From the NCBI GenBank assembly GCA_022497155.1, contig MU385710.1, positions 248,001 through 312,000 of the forward strand: DNA of 64,000 bases, in the 5' to 3' direction. The stretch comes from Whalleya microplaca (taxonomy: Eukaryota > Ascomycota > Sordariomycetes > Xylariales > Xylariaceae). The notes below the pieces were generated by a model that worked only from the letters and a program-made list of their open reading frames with translations, had not been told where the DNA came from and made no database searches. Both the position numbers and the translations under genes were made by a program. Within the stretch, counting starts at the first letter, position 1; each line of letters opens with the position of its first letter. Of this stretch, positions 11,158 through 22,700 are shown piece after piece.

Positions 11158-12699
11158 ATGGACATTGAGAATAATCGACGAGGTGCCTGTGATCGATGTC
11201 GTGGTCAAAAATTACGATGTGTGGGATTGGCGAACCCAATATTTAACTCCGGTAGTCGTTTTCAACGCAATGAGATACCATGTGAGCGATGTAAAAGAGC
11301 CAAAGTCGAGTGTTACAGTGTTAGACCTGCGCCCCGAAGGACGGCTACATCGGATAGAATCCATGGGAAACGAGCACAGGACCAACGCAGTTCAATAACT
11401 TCTCGATCTACCAGCCAAGCGGTCATTGGATCGAAGCCGCGACAAAATGATCAACCACCCAATTCAGAAAATTTACACGATGATCAAAGGAGCTATCAGC
11501 AAACTCAAGATATCGATGCATCATCCACAATGTCAACGATTCCAAGTGCATGGATTTCATACCCCGAGGAGGATGATACGGACAGGAATGAGTTGGGTCT
11601 GGAAGCACCAATCTGGACGCATGATTCGGTTCCTAATTTATGTCAAGATTCAGTGATAGACAACTTAGATGATCATAGCATCGTCGATCTCATGAACAAT
11701 GCTACGTCAGAGGGATGGAACTCTGACCACTTTGAAATCGATTCGAGCTTCGGCCAAACAGGTCTTGCTCGTCATACTCCGTCGAAAATACAAAAACAGT
11801 CAGGTTCTGACTACAGATCGAATGGCTCCAACCAAACACGCCGGCCGCCACAAAGGAATTCACAGAATCCCGAAACAACGAAGTCATGCATACAAGAACT
11901 TGTCAAGTTGAACGAGATGCTCCTACGTGAGAAGAGCAGCCTCGATGATCCATCAACACCAAAAAGTTTCGAATCCGGCGGACTCTCTATTGGGCAGATA
12001 CTACATAACTGCCAAGACTTCCTCTCGATTTTGCAGCGCCTCAGATCGTCATGTTCTAATTCTGAGTCTAATGGAAGTCTTACAGCAACAGAATGGTCAA
12101 ATTGGGACGAGAGCGAAATAGTGAACGGCAGCGTGAATCTACATCCATTATCACGGCATAGCATTAGCAGCAACGCAGTACAGTCTCGCTCACAGAAGGA
12201 CGCGTCCAGTTCTTCATCTTCAAGCAGATCCCTATCCGCATCATTGGCACCTGGTGGCCCATCTCTTGAGATTCCGACCCTGCTCTCGATACTCTCCTGT
12301 TATACATACATCCTTGAATCATACGATAATCTGTTTACACCTATTCTTGACGCTGTTACTGGATTGACGCCTACTATTCCAGCTATATTAAGTGGGCTAC
12401 GTCTTGACGGATTTGAGCTCGATGGTCATAATGCTCTCCAGTTACAGTGTCTGGTCAACGTAAGCTTTCATTTACTGGAGAAGATCGAGAATATCCTGGT
12501 TGGATCCCCAGGGCATGGAGGGCTCTTCAGTCAAGCCAGAGGAGGTTTACTTGGAGACAAGCTATTCGATGGTTTAATTGACGCACTGTACGACCAAAAT
12601 GAACAAAATTCCCACTCAAATAGCAATGGAAAGCGGGAGGTACGAGCCAAACGACTGATTCGCCAGATTCAAGCTGCGTTGAAAGCTATTGATTTGTGA
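11158..12699 (+). CDS. fsqA-like: Zn2Cys6 cluster transcription factor
   Basis: Intronless ORF of 513 aa from the ATG at 11158; the open frame extends 14 codons upstream but without an ATG. The N-terminus holds a Zn2Cys6 DNA-binding domain with spacing C-x2-C-x6-C, then about 20 residues, then C-x2-C-x6-C (ACDRCRGQKLRC ... CERCKRAKVEC). The middle loop is longer than usual, and a basic tail follows. The centre is Ser-rich and low in complexity. The C-terminal segment (about 370-460; LLSILSCYTYILESYDNLF) resembles the helical region of AflR-type regulators of secondary metabolism. As the only regulator inside the cluster it probably controls it, in the role given to FsqA; orthology is not proven by sequence alone. 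Confidence 0.8.
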   Translation: MDIENNRRGACDRCRGQKLRCVGLANPIFNSGSRFQRNEIPCERCKRAKVECYSVRPAPRRTATSDRIHGKRAQDQRSSITSRSTSQAVIGSKPRQNDQPPNSENLHDDQRSYQQTQDIDASSTMSTIPSAWISYPEEDDTDRNELGLEAPIWTHDSVPNLCQDSVIDNLDDHSIVDLMNNATSEGWNSDHFEIDSSFGQTGLARHTPSKIQKQSGSDYRSNGSNQTRRPPQRNSQNPETTKSCIQELVKLNEMLLREKSSLDDPSTPKSFESGGLSIGQILHNCQDFLSILQRLRSSCSNSESNGSLTATEWSNWDESEIVNGSVNLHPLSRHSISSNAVQSRSQKDASSSSSSSRSLSASLAPGGPSLEIPTLLSILSCYTYILESYDNLFTPILDAVTGLTPTIPAILSGLRLDGFELDGHNALQLQCLVNVSFHLLEKIENILVGSPGHGGLFSQARGGLLGDKLFDGLIDALYDQNEQNSHSNSNGKREVRAKRLIRQIQAALKAIDL

Positions 12700-13252
12700 C
12701 AGTGTACAGTAGAACATAGTTACGGTTGTTCATTTGTGTGGATTTTTTTCAGATAGGTGGACCATTCATACATTGGTCAAAAGTAACGACTACGCAGAAT
12801 TATAGGCGGCACATAATTAATAGTATTGGGTTGTAGTCAAGATATACTTCCTTCCGCAGCACTAGTGGGCGCCGTAAGCATGTGAGACATTTTCCACGAC
12901 TTCATAGTAAGTAATTATAAATCATACAAACATAACTAGAATATAGCCTGCTCTGGTTATGTGCATCTGAGGCACGTCCGTGGTTCAAACCATGCAAAAC
13001 AACACACTAATGCTGTTAGACTGTTGGTCCTTTGATATCAAAACAATTAGGCAAAGTCAGATCAATCACTCAAGTCACAGTCTTTGCCAATATATTTATG
13101 CAGTAACGAAACGCAAGGCATGCTTCAGGCTTCCCTACTTTAACATTAGAAAAGGCGCTAAGATGAGCAATGAGTTACTGTTCTCGTGTCATTTCCGGCT
13201 TCTTTTGCTTCTGTTGATACCTCTTTCTCTGATTTTGCTCTGCTATGAGAAG
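12700..13252. other. Intergenic, convergent 3' ends
   Basis: The 3' flanks of the regulator (plus) and the FsqB-like oxidase (minus). No gene seen; the 104-codon ORF at 12980-13294 has no features and overlaps the oxidase 3' end. Confidence 0.5.
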
Positions 13253-14804
13253 CTACATCGGAAACCTCCAGATGTGACACAATTCCTCCAGTGAAGGATT
13301 CCAAGTCTGTAATGCAGGCAATGCTGATGCCATACCACGACCATATAGCGCTATCGCGACCACCTTTTCTCCAATGATAGGAAGAAACTTAAAAGCATGG
13401 TCACCCCCGCCAGACGCAACGAACAAGCTCTTGCCGTAAGCAGGATGGTAGTCGACGATAAAATCCAAGGACGGTGTGTCTGTATACCAGCATTTGCGCA
13501 CCTTTATGAACGGTCGGTTTGCAATACTGCTGAGGATGTTGTCACCCTTTGCATGGTTGAAAGCAGTAATTCCTTCGAAAGAGGATGGACCTAAAAGTTC
13601 CAGGAGGAACAGACGATAATCGGCCAAAGTTTTGTGCATTTTCTCACTTTCGTAATCTTCCACATCACCACGATCAGACAAAGGAACATCCCCTCCCCAA
13701 CCAAAGTTAGGATTGGTCCACTGCTGGCCAATACTAGTTTCTGGTATGTCCGTTTGAGGGCCAAGTACGATGCCAGCACTACGTAGCACGTCAACTATAC
13801 CACTCTGGGAGAAGTGACCGAGCTTCAAACGGTTGTCATGGTCGGGGCCAACAGAAAAGACGCCACGATGGGCATTGACGATCAAAGGCCAGTTTCTGCG
13901 CTTCAACTCGTTACACTCATCTTCGGAAAGCTGGATATAGGCGACTACATCGCTGTAAACATCTAGAAGATCCGGCATGCCTAAGAGGCGTGGCGTGTGG
14001 CTGCCAGCTGCAATTATCGTCAATTCAGCAGTGAGTACGTCCCCATTGTCGAGTCTGACACCTTGAACTTTTTCATTGTCGCTTGTGAATACAAGACTCT
14101 CTACTTGGCCTGTGAGAGTTTCGACATGACCAAGGCGGATCACTTCTTGACGTAGCCATTCGATACTTGCCCCAGCCTCAGCCCAACCGCAATCATCAGA
14201 AATATAGCCCCGCAAGTTGTTGTTCTCCTTTTCTACCTTCCTAGAGAGTGACGGTGGTAGACTGGAAGAGATACCGAGCTCTGAGCGTATTTCACCAAGA
14301 GAGTCGACGAGTTTCAGGCCGTCTTTGCCATTGGGTGTCATCTCACAACTAAGGGCATATGCGTCCTTTATGTAGTTGATAGTTTCCCCATCTCTCTTTG
14401 GACTCTCTAGCGAGGAGCCTTCTGCAGAGAATAACAGTCTCTGTTCAACATATCGACCGTCTTTTCCCCACTCAGCTCGCCAATGTCGACGAGCCTCACT
14501 TGCAAGGGCAGCATATGGACCATGTGGATAGTCACGGCGAATGACGCGAGTAGTATCTGCATTTGCTGCCCCTGGGTTCCGAACTGAACTCGTTGCGGAG
14601 GCTTGTTCAAAGTTCCAACGATCTAGTAGCACTATCTTGGTGTCTGCAAATGTAGCATCACGGCTCATAGCATAAGCCGTTGAGACTTACACACAGGTGT
14701 TAGCATATGTTCTTTCAACTGCATAGTGTGCTCACCATGGTGAGGATCAGCTTACGGCCAAAGACACCCGATCCAACGATGATAATAGATGCAGGACAAG
14801 CCAT
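13253..14804 (-). CDS. fsqB-like: FAD-dependent amine oxidase of the DAO/MSOX family (FsqB-like)
   Basis: Two exons (14804-14756, 14685-13253) give 493 aa. The short first exon carries the dinucleotide motif (IIIVGSGVFG), and splicing restores the usual GVFGLSTAYA. A Cys near residue 415 in the CWYTDTP motif matches the Cys that holds FAD covalently in monomeric sarcosine oxidase, fructosyl amine oxidases and FsqB (Cys414 there). A GGGDHAFKFLPIIG motif near the C-terminus completes the flavin site. FsqB oxidises an N-methyl amine so that the aromatic ring can attack it and close the isoquinoline ring. The gene is divergent from the N-methyltransferase across a shared 646 bp promoter region, which fits consecutive steps. 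A fructosyl-amine oxidase is the alternative if seen outside this context. Confidence 0.85.
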
Positions 14805-15450
14805 CTCGAAAAACTATGTGTCTCGATGCCTAATCACAAGGTTCAGATTGCGCAAGATCGATATATCTAAACAACAGTATCTCATATAGTTCCATGGTTT
14901 CAGTCTTAACTAGATAGCACGAAATGATCCAAACTAACTACTAGGCGAGCCTCCGCTACAGCATCGGAAATCACACTTCCCGATACTGTCGATGCCGACA
15001 TGCCGATACCGAAACTCTGAGGCCGAAACATCATCCCGAACGTAAATGATGCAAAGTGAATGACCCAAGTGCCTGGCAAGTCAGCCGTCGAGATCTGGTC
15101 CGGGAAGAGTAACTTGACAAAGGAGTTTTCTATATTGCTAGCTCTGGTAAGACCGATGAGACACTTGGCATGGATCAAGGACTGCGTAACAAGCTGCGAA
15201 CATTCAAATGCTTTTAGTCGGTCCGAGTGAAGTGATGAATTTTTCCGTACGCCTACAAGGCCCTCACAGAAAAGAATGAAGGCAAGAACAGGGATGTTGC
15301 ACAACAATATGTTTCCGTGGTGGCAACCTCACTTGTGACCAAACCTGTATTATCTTCTGTGTTCTATTTCTACATAGACTAGATATCACGCCCAATCACA
15401 GTTCGCACCTCTGATACTGACATTTGCTTGATCTAAGTTCATCAATCGTC
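14805..15450. promoter_or_regulatory. Shared divergent promoter region, fsqB-like/fsqC-like
   Basis: This 646 bp gap separates the starts of the amine oxidase (minus) and the N-methyltransferase (plus), so it must hold both promoters. A 133-codon minus ORF (14906-15307) fills much of it but has no recognisable domain. Confidence 0.55.
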
Positions 15451-16658
15451 ATGGCTACTACCCTCAGAATCAGTAGGGATGCACAGTATAGGTCACTAAT
15501 CCTGAGCAATGATGCCTTCAAAGCAGAGACACCTTCGTCTAGCAAAAACGTTCGCAATGTTGAACGAATTCAACTACACGATATTCGGCGACAAGATACC
15601 GCTCAAAATCTAGTTCCATGTATTATGGATGGGCTAAAGTCTGAATGCAGAGAGTCTCCTCCGCTTTTATTGTGGAACGATCGTGGTCTATCACTGTTTG
15701 ACGCAGTCCTGGACTCTCCGGATTATTACCCTGCCACGCGAGAATGGTCAGTGTTGCATAATGCTGTCAATAGAATAGCCCACTCAATATCCTCTGGCGA
15801 CCGAGTGATAGAACTTGGTGCTGGGTAAGTAATAAAATTTCTTTGAGCGAAAGTCTTCATGTGTCACCCGTTTGCTTATGAACGTCGTTCACAGGAACAT
15901 GAAGAAGACCGCACTTATTCTGCAAGCACTGCAAGCCCAGAAAAAGCACGTTCAATACTTCGCATGCGACGTTGACCGTTCTGCTCTGAGAAGAGGTATC
16001 CGTGGTCTGCAAGCAATGTTTCCGGTGACAAGTTCGGATATCAAGATACAAGGTCTTCTGGGAACTTACGAAGACTGTGCGGCCTGGCTTAAATGCAACC
16101 ACAGCAATTCCCACACATCTTTACTATGGCTTGGGAATAGTTTGGCCAACTTCAGCCCACAAGAAGCATCGGAATACATTCGAAGCTTTATCAGCAGCGG
16201 TTCATCCATGATCATTGGCTTGGATGGTTGCCAAGATCAAGAGGAAATTTCACGTGCCTACGAGGGACAGTGTAACCAGGAATTCATTCTCAATGGACTG
16301 CCACATGCGAATCAGCTGTTGGGCACGAATGTTTTCAATGTAAATGATTGGGAATATGTCGGTAGATGGAATTCTGAGTTATGGATGCATGAAAGTCTTT
16401 ACGCTGCTCGGAAAGATCTTACCCTCACTGTCTGTGGTGAGACATTCCACTTCAGAAAGGGGGAAACGATGCGCTCCATCAGAAGTGGCAAGTGGCCCAA
16501 GATGAAGGTAATGGAAATATGCCGAGATGCTGGTGGAAACGTGATGGATAGTTGGATGAGCCGTGACGCATCTTACGGTAATTCGCTCGTTTTCACTTGA
16601 ATCCCGACTCATGTGCTAATTTATTTAAACAGGTATATATCTAATTAGCGGTAACTGA
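15451..16658 (+). CDS. fsqC-like: SAM-dependent N-methyltransferase, EgtD/EasF family (FsqC-like)
   Basis: Three exons (15451-15824, 15895-16577, 16633-16658) give 360 aa; the tiny last exon adds a family-typical GIYLISGN ending. The start is the first ATG (15451); an in-frame stretch upstream lacks ATG. The protein belongs to the histidine-specific methyltransferase family that includes ergothioneine EgtD and the ergot-alkaloid enzyme EasF. Signatures are LVPCIMDGLKS, LLLWNDRGLSLFDA, the SAM motif VIELGAGNMKKT (split by intron 1), LLWLGNSLANFSP and MIIGLDGCQD. In the fsq pathway FsqC N-methylates the intermediate before FsqB acts, analogous to plant coclaurine N-methyltransferase. The neighbours support that role; the exact substrate cannot be read from sequence. 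Confidence 0.85.
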
Positions 16659-17392
16659 GAAGCTTTTATCGTACATACATACCTTACTTCCTTTTGCTTT
16701 CTTATGTTTAAGTTGTTTCCATGACGCCAGAATCTTACGCACTCAAGCATTGGATAATCCATGATGGCATTTTGATTAGGGTTGCACAACCAATTATGAT
16801 ATTATAGTTCTGGTGCCCAATTTTTTTGATATAGTAAGATAACGTGAATAGAGTAACGAAACTACAATGCCCATATCTACATGTGTAAGCTAGCTCGAGG
16901 ATAACGACGTTTCCATGAACTACGATGCACTTCAAAAACCTGCCATATATATTTCAAAAAATGTCACCCATCACCATGAAATATCGCATGCAACAAATCA
17001 AGTAATGTTTCAGGTTCTCGTTAAGTGATATGTTGTGACAGTATTCTGATGGATCTTGGTGGTCAAGTGTTAGTTACCCCTAAGGGCTGACCATTAGCAA
17101 TAGTACTTACTATGGCAGGATTATTGGTGTGTGATTAACTAAAATCAAAATATATATTCAGCTGGGTCAAATGGCCATTGAAATTTGATGCATTTGCTGT
17201 CCGCCATGTATATTCAACACGGCCAGGTGAACACATGTGCGTCGGCATATGCGTGCCTTCTATCATCCTCAGTATCTACTTCGGTATTATATTACGGTGG
17301 ACGCATGACATGGAAACATAGAATAACAGGAAATTGTTTCTGCAAAACCTACACCGACAACCTCGGCCTGGTCGCTCATGTCCACGAACGCC

Positions 17393-17435
17393 GTAGTCTT
17401 TCGGTCCGAAAGTTAGGTAAGCAGAGCCGCTTGTA
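17393..17435 (-). repeat. Dispersed repeat copy B with palindrome
   Basis: In reverse orientation it matches 8938-8983. It contains the 15 bp palindrome CTTTCGGTCCGAAAG at 17398-17412. Together the copies flank the regulator, oxidase and methyltransferase as inverted repeats about 8.4 kb apart. Confidence 0.5.
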
Positions 17436-17801
17436 TTTCTGAGCGACGCCGAAACCCCGAAAGCTTCAACACGATCGGTCTCAGTCCACTTTGCTTCTTT
17501 ATGGCAACACCACACATTAAGTAATATTACCACAAGTAGGAATATCGACTGCTTGTTTTGGCGGCGTTAGCGGCATTAGCGGCGCTACTGCACGTTTTCG
17601 GCCCGGATATCCTAACACTTTCGGACCTCACATAGGTACCGCACCAACGGTCATTGTATTGGCTTCACTGCACGGTAAATGAGGCGAGGTCATATGCAAG
17701 GTTGAAAACATATGATTTTGGATGTATCTAGCAGTACAGACGCACATCAAGGTATTCTTATGTTCAGTCTCTATCTTTCGGTTTACGGTGTCGCTGAAAG
17801 A

Positions 17802-17827
17802 GGGGGGGTGAGGGGGGGTGAGGGGGG
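17802..17827 (+). other. G-rich tract, G-quadruplex candidate
   Basis: Three runs of six or seven G separated by TGA. Long runs could be split to supply four strands of a quadruplex. Purely structural inference. Confidence 0.4.
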
Positions 17828-19765
17828 ATGCGGTAATCAATTATCGCTCGTGCTAGTCTACTCTTCGAAACTTATAGTTAACAACACTTGGAGATTACCC
17901 TTCGAAGTCACTTCATACGTAGTACTCATAGGTATTTATATCATCTTGGGAGTACGGATAACATGTTATGTGCATGAAGCCTTAGCAGCACTGTAAGGCT
18001 AATCTGATCACGTATCAAGATGCTCGACAGAGAGAGAGACTCGGTTTTTATTACGATGACGGTATCTGCTCCTTTCTTCATCTTGCACTGAATAAACTAT
18101 AGGCTTCATTATAGTGTTACATTGACACTAAAGATACCTATCAGTAATGTATTTGGTCATAGTAGACCCTGATAATTGCATACACCGGGAACCTGATTGG
18201 ACGGTTACTGGGACATTTACTGTGACGTATGTGAGAGCTTATGAATACTCTTATAACAGCCTGGCAACTCTTTTGAGCTATCGGATGCGATGCGGATACT
18301 ATCGCTGAGTCGAAACGCTTACCTAAAGTGACTTACAGATGTCTTAGTCAATCTTGAAAGTATTCAAATGAGACTTCATGCGATAAATGGCTCTGTGTTT
18401 GCAGTTTAACAATGTGTATAGCGGTTACTAGGGAGTATGCGCGTAGCCTTGTAGGGAGGTCCGGATCCACCTCCAACCATTCCCCTTTGTTTCTTCAATA
18501 CCTGATGCGGAACCTCTAAGGTTTTTGAATGCAGGCCCTGCATCGTAAATGATATTCCCAGGAGCTTTTTCTGCATGCTAGATGGCGTTGAGACCCGGGC
18601 TGTGAGGTAAGTAGTCAAATACCCCTATTTTGTGGTCCTCCAGTCAATCTAGTGGCTCCCACGCGATGAATTGCAGTCCCGTATTACTTGGACAAGCCGC
18701 CGATTCGTAAAATGAAATCGGTTCCTGTACCATAACAACGGTATAGCCTTGTGACAAGATGCCTACGTGTGATGTTTCCGGATCCCTCTCCACGGCCAGG
18801 AGCAGACTATCTCGGGCGGCTTCTACCTCGCGATCCTAGATCATAGGCAAGAGTACAATAGAGAATAGAGTGTTGACATGTGCTCTACCATTGAATTACA
18901 TCAACGATATTAAGACGGGAATATAAACACCCTAGCAAACGGTCAATTCATTGATAAACGTCTTGAACATATCTGATTGGGAGAGGGGAGGGCAAGCACT
19001 CGTAGAACGAAAGGCTAACATCTGTGTCGTTTTCCGCTCACATAATTCTTCCCTCTGGGCGTCATTTCTTAGCTTTTTGGTATATGGTCTCGATAGAGAA
19101 TATGGGCTCTAGCTTCTGACGCGGCCATCGTGGACCCTAAGTCAACTGAATGATATCCTACTCACCTTCTCTGCGTTTAAAATGGCTACCTGTTGTATAT
19201 AGATTGCCTTGAAGTTACCTATTGACTGGGTAGTCTCTCTCACGCTCTGTCTCTTGGTGCCAAATGCGTCTTGGATTAATTGGGGGCCTGTAGCGACATT
19301 ATCACAGCAGCCTCAAGGGTATTTGCCTTTATTAGAGCATCGCCTTTTAGATATTGTAGTATTGATGGCGATGCTTTGAAAGAAAGGGGTCGCGAAGCGT
19401 CGGTGGGGCACCGCCGAGACCTGACTTTGGGCTAAATGATTACATGATCTAATTGGTTGATCTCAATTCCCGACAGCGTATTCCAGTGCACTCAAGGCAC
19501 ATTGTTTTCAGCTCGGCAGCATCCTTACAGCTACCTTGGTTCAATCCATCAACAAGGTGAGGTCGCTATTCCGAATGGCCCCCCGAACGCCGATATACAA
19601 AGTGTATACCGAATCGTAGGCCATGATCAGGATTTGAAGTCGGAACACGTTCAAAAGAGAATAATATAGGATGGCGTTCTCTTATCGACAGGTTCAGAAT
19701 GGCCGTAGTGCTAGTTGCCAATCGTTCTGCACAGCGGCGGTTACTGATACTGCTTTTGCTGCAAT

Positions 19766-22700
19766 ATGTTTTCACAAGACCCTTCTCATCATATCCAGCT
19801 TGATGATGTCAAAAATGCCCTCTCAGACATCAATGGACATACCCGACAGCCTTCACGGCCGGGAAGCGTCCTTGGTATAGACATCCCGTCAACACACCTG
19901 CCCGTGCTGGTCCCAAAGTCCGATCGGAACGATCGCACGGTCGGATTAGCAAAGTCTCTGTCTTCTGCGTCAATGGATGCGTCGAAATCAACGGTAGAGC
20001 AACAGACCATCTTGATCAAGACTTGGGCTATACTGCTACATTTATATGCAGTGTCTGACGCGGTTGCCTTTGTAGTCATTGGCAAAGCGCTCGACCCAGA
20101 ATCTTCAATTGCAGAGGCACATATTCAACTAGTTCTGTCACGCTGGCCCGCCGCCTCTTCGTTGACGCAAGACAATGATCCTCAACTATCATTCAGTCCA
20201 TTCGTTCCCTCGAAGCATAGTAGCAAGATCAACACGGCTGTCAACTTCGCTGATATTTATCACGGCAATGATGATTTCAGCTACGTCCTTCACTGGTCCG
20301 ACGAAGGTGCCGCTGGCCTTAGTCTGTACACTCAAAGGCCATCGGTACCCCCCAAATTTGCATCTGCTCTGTGGAGTACTCTTCTGGAGGTCAATCGGAT
20401 CATCAGAAGGACAGATCCTCGTGAGCTTCGCAAAAGCTCCATCAGTAGGGCAGATCAGGCAGCTATTCGTTCTTTTCTCCCTAATCCGCTTTATGAAGCA
20501 CGGCTATGTCTACACCAACTTTTCTACAGATCTGTTCGAGCTGCCCCTCACGCTACTGCTGTACAGGCATGGGATGGAACTCTCACTTACGCAGAATTGG
20601 ACAAGCTTTCAAACAATGTGGCAAGCCAACTCATACGTGCAGGTGTGCAGAAGCGCCAATACGTCCCTTTCTCCTTTGAGAAAAGCATGTGGATGGTTGT
20701 CGCCCTGCTTGGTATTTTAAAAGCTGGCGGAGCAGTTGTCGCGATTGATCCTTCGCAGCCACAGGCTCGGGCTCAGGAAATAGTTAGGGAGACACGTTCC
20801 AATGTGGTTGTGGCCTCTGTTTCTCAGTCATCCAACTTCGCAAAGTTTGTTGATACAGTCTTACCAATCTCGTCGAACACCGTGCAGAGATTAGATAATG
20901 ACATTGGTACAACACTTCCTCAAGTACAGCCTGAAGACCCTGCCATGATCATCTTCACATCAGGATCAACAGGAAAGCCGAAAGGAATAGTCATTGAGCA
21001 TGGCGCTGTCTCAACTCGCATGGTGGCGGAGGGAAGAGCTTTCCAGTACCAAGGAGCAAGAACGTTACAATTTGCTGCATCAACATGGGATATTTTCATG
21101 ACAGATGTGTTCACGACTTTGACATTCCAGGGCTGTGTCTGCATCATGAATGAAGAAGACCGAAGGTTCAACCTCCCAAAATTTTGCACGGACAACAATG
21201 TCTCCTTGGCGCTGATTACTCCAACGCTCGCGAACCTACTAGATCCTGCCACGCTTCCAACACTTAGGACCCTTATCTTCGGCGGGGAAGCCCTAAAGGA
21301 TGATGTCCTTCGGAAATGGTCAGCGACCAAGGGACTTGCACTCAATCAGGGTTACGGTCCAGCGGAAACGGGACCTTGTATTGCTGGACATGTGGCTGAC
21401 CGGCCAGAGATTCTAGGATATGCACTAGATAATTCAGTTTGCATGCTTGTTGACCCTAATAACCATGATAGACTGGTCCCCCTTGGAGCAGTCGGAGAGC
21501 TCGTTGTTGGTGGACCAAGCTTGCTTCGAGAATATATCAACAACCCCGACAAAACTCATGCTGCTGTGATTGAGGACCCTCCTTGGTCATTTGACCTGAA
21601 CATCCCCGTGAGACGGTTCTACAAGACTGGCGATCTGCTTCGGTACAGCATCAGCACACTGGATGGCCGATTGGAGTTTGTCGGTCGCACAGACGATCAA
21701 GTCAAGTATCATGGCCAACGTATCGAGCTTGGAGAGATTGAACATCAATTGAACAACCTACCTGGGATCGTCTCATGTATGGTAACTCTAGCCAAGAGCG
21801 GCTATTTCAAGGACAGACTGGTAGCTGTTGTCCAATGCAACGGACGCAGCAGCCCTCATAGCTTTCCCCAGAAGCTCTCGATACGGTATGATGCCAATTT
21901 GACGATCTCTGAAGTCAGACAATTCCTATCATCGCGATTGCCGGAATACATGATTCCCAATGAACTCCTTGTGGTCGATGAAATGCCCCACAATGCTTCA
22001 ATGAAGCTTGATAGAGCTCTTGTCAACAAGTGGATCTCTGACATGCAGAGTGCGTCTTCGGAGTTGGTCGCCAAACAGCCCAAACAGGGCAGAAGATTGC
22101 TTGCTCACGAGTCCACTGCGAGAGAAATAGCAAGAGAGTACGCTCGCATTGTAGCCAAGGATGACGGATCCCGTCGCAAAGCATTCGAAGAGCTAGACTT
22201 TAACTTGCAGTCGGGCGGTATTGATTCCATCCAGATAATGTCCCTCTCTATGGTTCTAAACAGACGTTATGGAGTTCAAATCCCAATGGATGAATTGCTT
22301 AGCTCGAGATCAACCGTGCGATCAATCGCCTCGATCATTGATGCAGGAAATATTGATCATACCGAGCTTGGACAAGAGCAACCTATTGACGTCCAAGATG
22401 AGGTTAATCAACAACTCCAATCCATTGACTCTATCTTAGAACAAGATCTTATCAGATCCGATGTTAGCAGAGTCTTTCTCACGGGGGCTTCCGGCTTCCT
22501 AGGCACCGAAATACTACGACAGCTACTCGCTCGTTCGAATTGTCATGTCTATGCATTAGTCAGAGGATCATCAGAAGGAGATGCTCAAAGACGCTTAATT
22601 CAAAGAGCAACGGCAGCTGGGTGGTGGCAAGACACATATCTAAATAGACTCGACGTCTGGCACGGTGATCTATCAAGAGCACAACTTGGATTGAATAAGA

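Larger units (their letters stand above)
16659..19765. other. 3.1 kb gene-free gap inside the cluster
   Basis: No ORF here shows conserved motifs or splices into a recognisable protein; in particular no ATP-grasp gene was found. It contains the second copy of the dispersed repeat (17393-17435), a CGGCCCG site (17599-17605) and a G-rich tract (17802-17827). The last part is the FsqF-like promoter. Confidence 0.5.

Noticed and set aside
14906..15307. 133-codon minus ORF between the oxidase and methyltransferase
   Set aside because: It has a hydrophobic start but no recognisable domain and fills the divergent promoter; no support for a gene.
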